Shown in pieces: positions 34,764 through 36,709 of a DNA stretch of 36,709 nucleotides; position 1 is the first letter of the stretch; the number at the start of each line of letters is the position of its first letter. The notes below the pieces were generated by a model, which searched no databases, was not told the origin of the DNA, and was given only the letters and a program-made list of their open reading frames with translations. The translations under genes were made by a program, and so were the position numbers. The stretch spans positions 1-36,709 of the forward strand of contig CAUZSN010000012.1 in the NCBI GenBank assembly GCA_963582345.1. The letters are read 5' to 3'. This DNA is from CAUZSN01 sp963582345. GTDB lineage: Bacteria > Planctomycetota > Planctomycetia > Planctomycetales > Planctomycetaceae.

Positions 34764-35151
34764 GTTTCTTGACCGGTCACCGATATTGCTATGCTTCCGG
34801 CGTAAATGCTCGAACCGTTTTGGAATTGGTCGCGTCGCCACAAGAGTGCGGCGATGATCTTTGATTTTTATGGGCTGTCATGTTTTACGACCCGCAGTAC
34901 CGCAATCTAGATCCACAGCGTTCCAACGTCGAATTGAATATTGCGTGCGACGACTTTTCGACCTGGAATGTCTGTGAGTTGTTAAAGTGCCCTGGAGCCA
35001 GGAAACGGAAGTTGCCTCAATTCAGTCGTTTGGCATTAGGATTGATGCTGAATCAGATCCAACCGATCTTTGCCAATCAGCATTGACGGAAATCGGATGG
35101 ATCAGGATGATCTGCCGACTTGATAGTCCGCACACGGGGTTTCGGATCTAT
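34764..35151. other. Gap between nrdR and hldE
   Basis: About 390 bases. Open frames here are an in-frame extension of hldE back to 34987 and a 68-codon frame at 34880; neither resembles a protein family or has a start signal. I see no terminator or RNA gene. Confidence 0.4.
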
Positions 35152-36675
35152 ATGTCCTCTCACTTAATCGATGTCGTTGAACAACTTGGTCAGCCAAGAA
35201 TTCTGGTGTTGGGCGACCTGATTCTTGATCGCTATGTTTGGGGTGATGCAGACCGCATTAGTCAGGAAGCGCCAGTTATCACGCTCCAGGAGGATCGCCA
35301 GGAGACACGTCTGGGCGGAGCGGCCAATGTGGCGAACATGCTAGTCGGATTGGACTCACGCGTGACCTTGGCCGGCGTCGTCGGAACCGATACCGACGGC
35401 GACCGGCTGCGAAGAATGTTAAAGGTTAGGGGTGTCGATGCTACGGCCGTCTTGCGTGATCAAAGTAGACCGACAACTGTCAAGGAACGTTTCATCGGTC
35501 GCACTCAGCAGCGCCATTCTCACCAAATACTTCGGGTTGACCGAGAATCTTGCCGACAACTCGATTCCGTGATGACGCATCGACTTTTGGAGTTTGTCGA
35601 GTCAAAGATTTCCGAACATCAGGCTGTTCTGATTTCTGATTACGGCAAAGGAGTTGTAACGCCCGAAGTGCTCGCTCACGTGATTCAAGCTGCGCGGAAT
35701 GCCGGAATTCCAGTCATCGTCGATCCCTGTTCCGGTGCCGAATATTCCAACTATGCACAGGTCACGGCAGTCACACCGAATCGGATGGAGACAAAAAAAG
35801 CTACGGGCCTTGAAATTCACACGGTCGACGATGCGTTTATTGCGGGCCGGATGCTCTGTCAACGTCTGCAACTTCAGTATGTCTTCATCACGCTCGACAG
35901 CGATGGTATTGCGGTCATTATGGCCGACGGATCGGCAGATTTAGTCCCCACGCGAAAACGAGATGTCTATGACATTACTGGTGCGGGTGATATGGTTCTG
36001 GCCATGGTCGGAGTTGGAGCGGCGGAAGGATTACCACCGATCCAACTTGCCAGTTTGGCAAACGTCGCTGGAGGCCTGGAGGTCGAGCAAGTTGGTGTCG
36101 TGACGGTCAGTCGTCGTCAAATTATCACCGATCTGCTTGGCAGCAGCCGCAACATCGGCGAAAAACGTCGAGACATCGATGACTTGGCTTGCCACACCAA
36201 TGCACGCCGAAAACTCGGCCAGAAGATTGTGTTGACCAACGGATGTTTCGATTGTCTACATGTTGGTCATGTCACGTACCTGCAAGAAGCGGCTCGGCAG
36301 GGAGACTGTCTGATCGTAGCAGTTAACAGCGACGCCAGCATTCGACAATTGAATAAGGGGCCGGACCGTCCCATTTTTAATCAGGACCAGCGTACAACGA
36401 TGCTGGCCGCATTGGAAGCCGTGGACTATGTCACTGTTTTCGACGAACCAACCCCGCACGCAGTAATAGAAAGACTAAAGCCCGATCTGTTGGTTAAGGG
36501 CGGCACATACACGGCTGAACAAATTGTAGGCCGGGAATTAGTCGAATCATATGGCGGAGCATTTAAAGCGTTGGGCGTGGTACCTGGCATCTCGACGACA
36601 GAAATTCTGAACCGGTTTCGCGGCCAGGCGACAATTACAAATGTGGATGACAAAACCGACAGGAGGGCGGCATGA
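35152..36675 (+). CDS. hldE: Bifunctional heptose-7-phosphate kinase/heptose-1-phosphate adenylyltransferase HldE
   Basis: Makes ADP-heptose for the LPS inner core: the N-terminal kinase phosphorylates D-glycero-beta-D-manno-heptose-7-phosphate at C1, and the C-terminal domain adds AMP. At 507 aa (start ATG 35152) it has the PfkB-type kinase domain with GGAANVA (55-61), DYGKGVV (163-169) and the catalytic DITGAGD (274-280, D280), then the nucleotidyltransferase domain with LTNGCFDCLHVGHVTYL (361-377). The phosphatase and epimerase steps are not in the window. It overlaps the next gene by 4 bases (ATGA), so the two are translationally coupled. HldE implies a heptose-containing lipopolysaccharide. 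Confidence 0.96.
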   Translation: MSSHLIDVVEQLGQPRILVLGDLILDRYVWGDADRISQEAPVITLQEDRQETRLGGAANVANMLVGLDSRVTLAGVVGTDTDGDRLRRMLKVRGVDATAVLRDQSRPTTVKERFIGRTQQRHSHQILRVDRESCRQLDSVMTHRLLEFVESKISEHQAVLISDYGKGVVTPEVLAHVIQAARNAGIPVIVDPCSGAEYSNYAQVTAVTPNRMETKKATGLEIHTVDDAFIAGRMLCQRLQLQYVFITLDSDGIAVIMADGSADLVPTRKRDVYDITGAGDMVLAMVGVGAAEGLPPIQLASLANVAGGLEVEQVGVVTVSRRQIITDLLGSSRNIGEKRRDIDDLACHTNARRKLGQKIVLTNGCFDCLHVGHVTYLQEAARQGDCLIVAVNSDASIRQLNKGPDRPIFNQDQRTTMLAALEAVDYVTVFDEPTPHAVIERLKPDLLVKGGTYTAEQIVGRELVESYGGAFKALGVVPGISTTEILNRFRGQATITNVDDKTDRRAA

Positions 36676-36709
36676 AGATCGCCGTGTTCTTACCCAACTG
36701 GATCGGCGA
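36672..36709 (+). CDS. Start of an ADP-heptose:LPS heptosyltransferase
   Basis: Only the first 12 codons are in the window: MKIAVFLPNWIG. This is the typical opening of family 9 glycosyltransferases (WaaF/WaaC-like, xxIxxPxWIGD). The ATG overlaps the hldE stop (ATGA at 36672-36675), and AGGAGGG lies a few bases upstream. Following the ADP-heptose synthesis gene, it is very probably the enzyme that uses ADP-heptose on the LPS inner core. Confidence 0.75.
   Translation, partial: MKIAVFLPNWIG

Overview
The window looks like the chromosome of a planctomycete, most probably a Pirellulales relative. The reasons are a PVC-type small basic protein, a GH3-family ligase, a DUF6268-like outer-membrane barrel, a mraZ-rsmH cluster that is cut off after an ftsL-like gene, an ECF sigma/zinc-finger anti-sigma pair and several large orphan exported proteins. 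These are family assignments made by reading; no database search was run. Many starts lack a Shine-Dalgarno, so several start codons are uncertain.

Layout. 1-2027 (-): partial UvrD/PcrA helicase. 2028-6074: a 745-aa exported protein of unknown function between two non-coding stretches; the second, 1.2 kb long, carries a strong sigma70-like promoter and a structured leader in front of rho. 6075-7532 (+): rho. 7617-11009 (-): anti-sigma, ECF sigma, glycolate-oxidase-like GlcD and a thiamine-binding-family protein. 11156-15173 (-): a remnant of the division/cell-wall (dcw) cluster: mraZ with its own operator and promoter, rsmH, a membrane-anchored double-LysM protein, a short ftsL-like gene, and a wrecked C-terminal piece of ftsI. 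15292-17611: glycosyltransferase and divergent queA. 17686-18250: two abutting pseudogenes (CheY/Rcp1-type response regulator; RecQ HRDC domain). 18264-20247: folC, a gene-poor gap and tRNA-Leu(GAG). 20583-24523: MFS transporter, tiny ORF, conserved protein of unknown function and L-rhamnose isomerase. 24842-30689: folP, gpsA, a small gene broken by an in-frame stop, outer-membrane barrel, monofunctional GlmU uridyltransferase and prs. 30702-32867 (-): GH3 ligase and small basic protein. 33391-36709 (+): methyltransferase, nrdR, bifunctional hldE and the first codons of a heptosyltransferase.

How the genes relate. folC and folP belong to folate synthesis. glmU and prs supply UDP-GlcNAc and PRPP. 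hldE, the heptosyltransferase and perhaps the GT4 enzyme point to lipopolysaccharide, hence a Gram-negative envelope. The rhamnose isomerase with the MFS transporter suggests a small sugar-use locus.

The most notable signal is decay caught in progress. Four broken genes can be read in the gaps: ftsI, a response regulator, recQ and a small conserved protein. The ftsI wreck keeps the KTG motif, but it has lost the N-terminal two thirds and carries one nonsense codon and two frame breaks, each repaired by adding one base. It sits directly behind intact mraZ, rsmH and ftsL-like genes, which bears on how planctomycetes dismantled the FtsZ-era division machinery.
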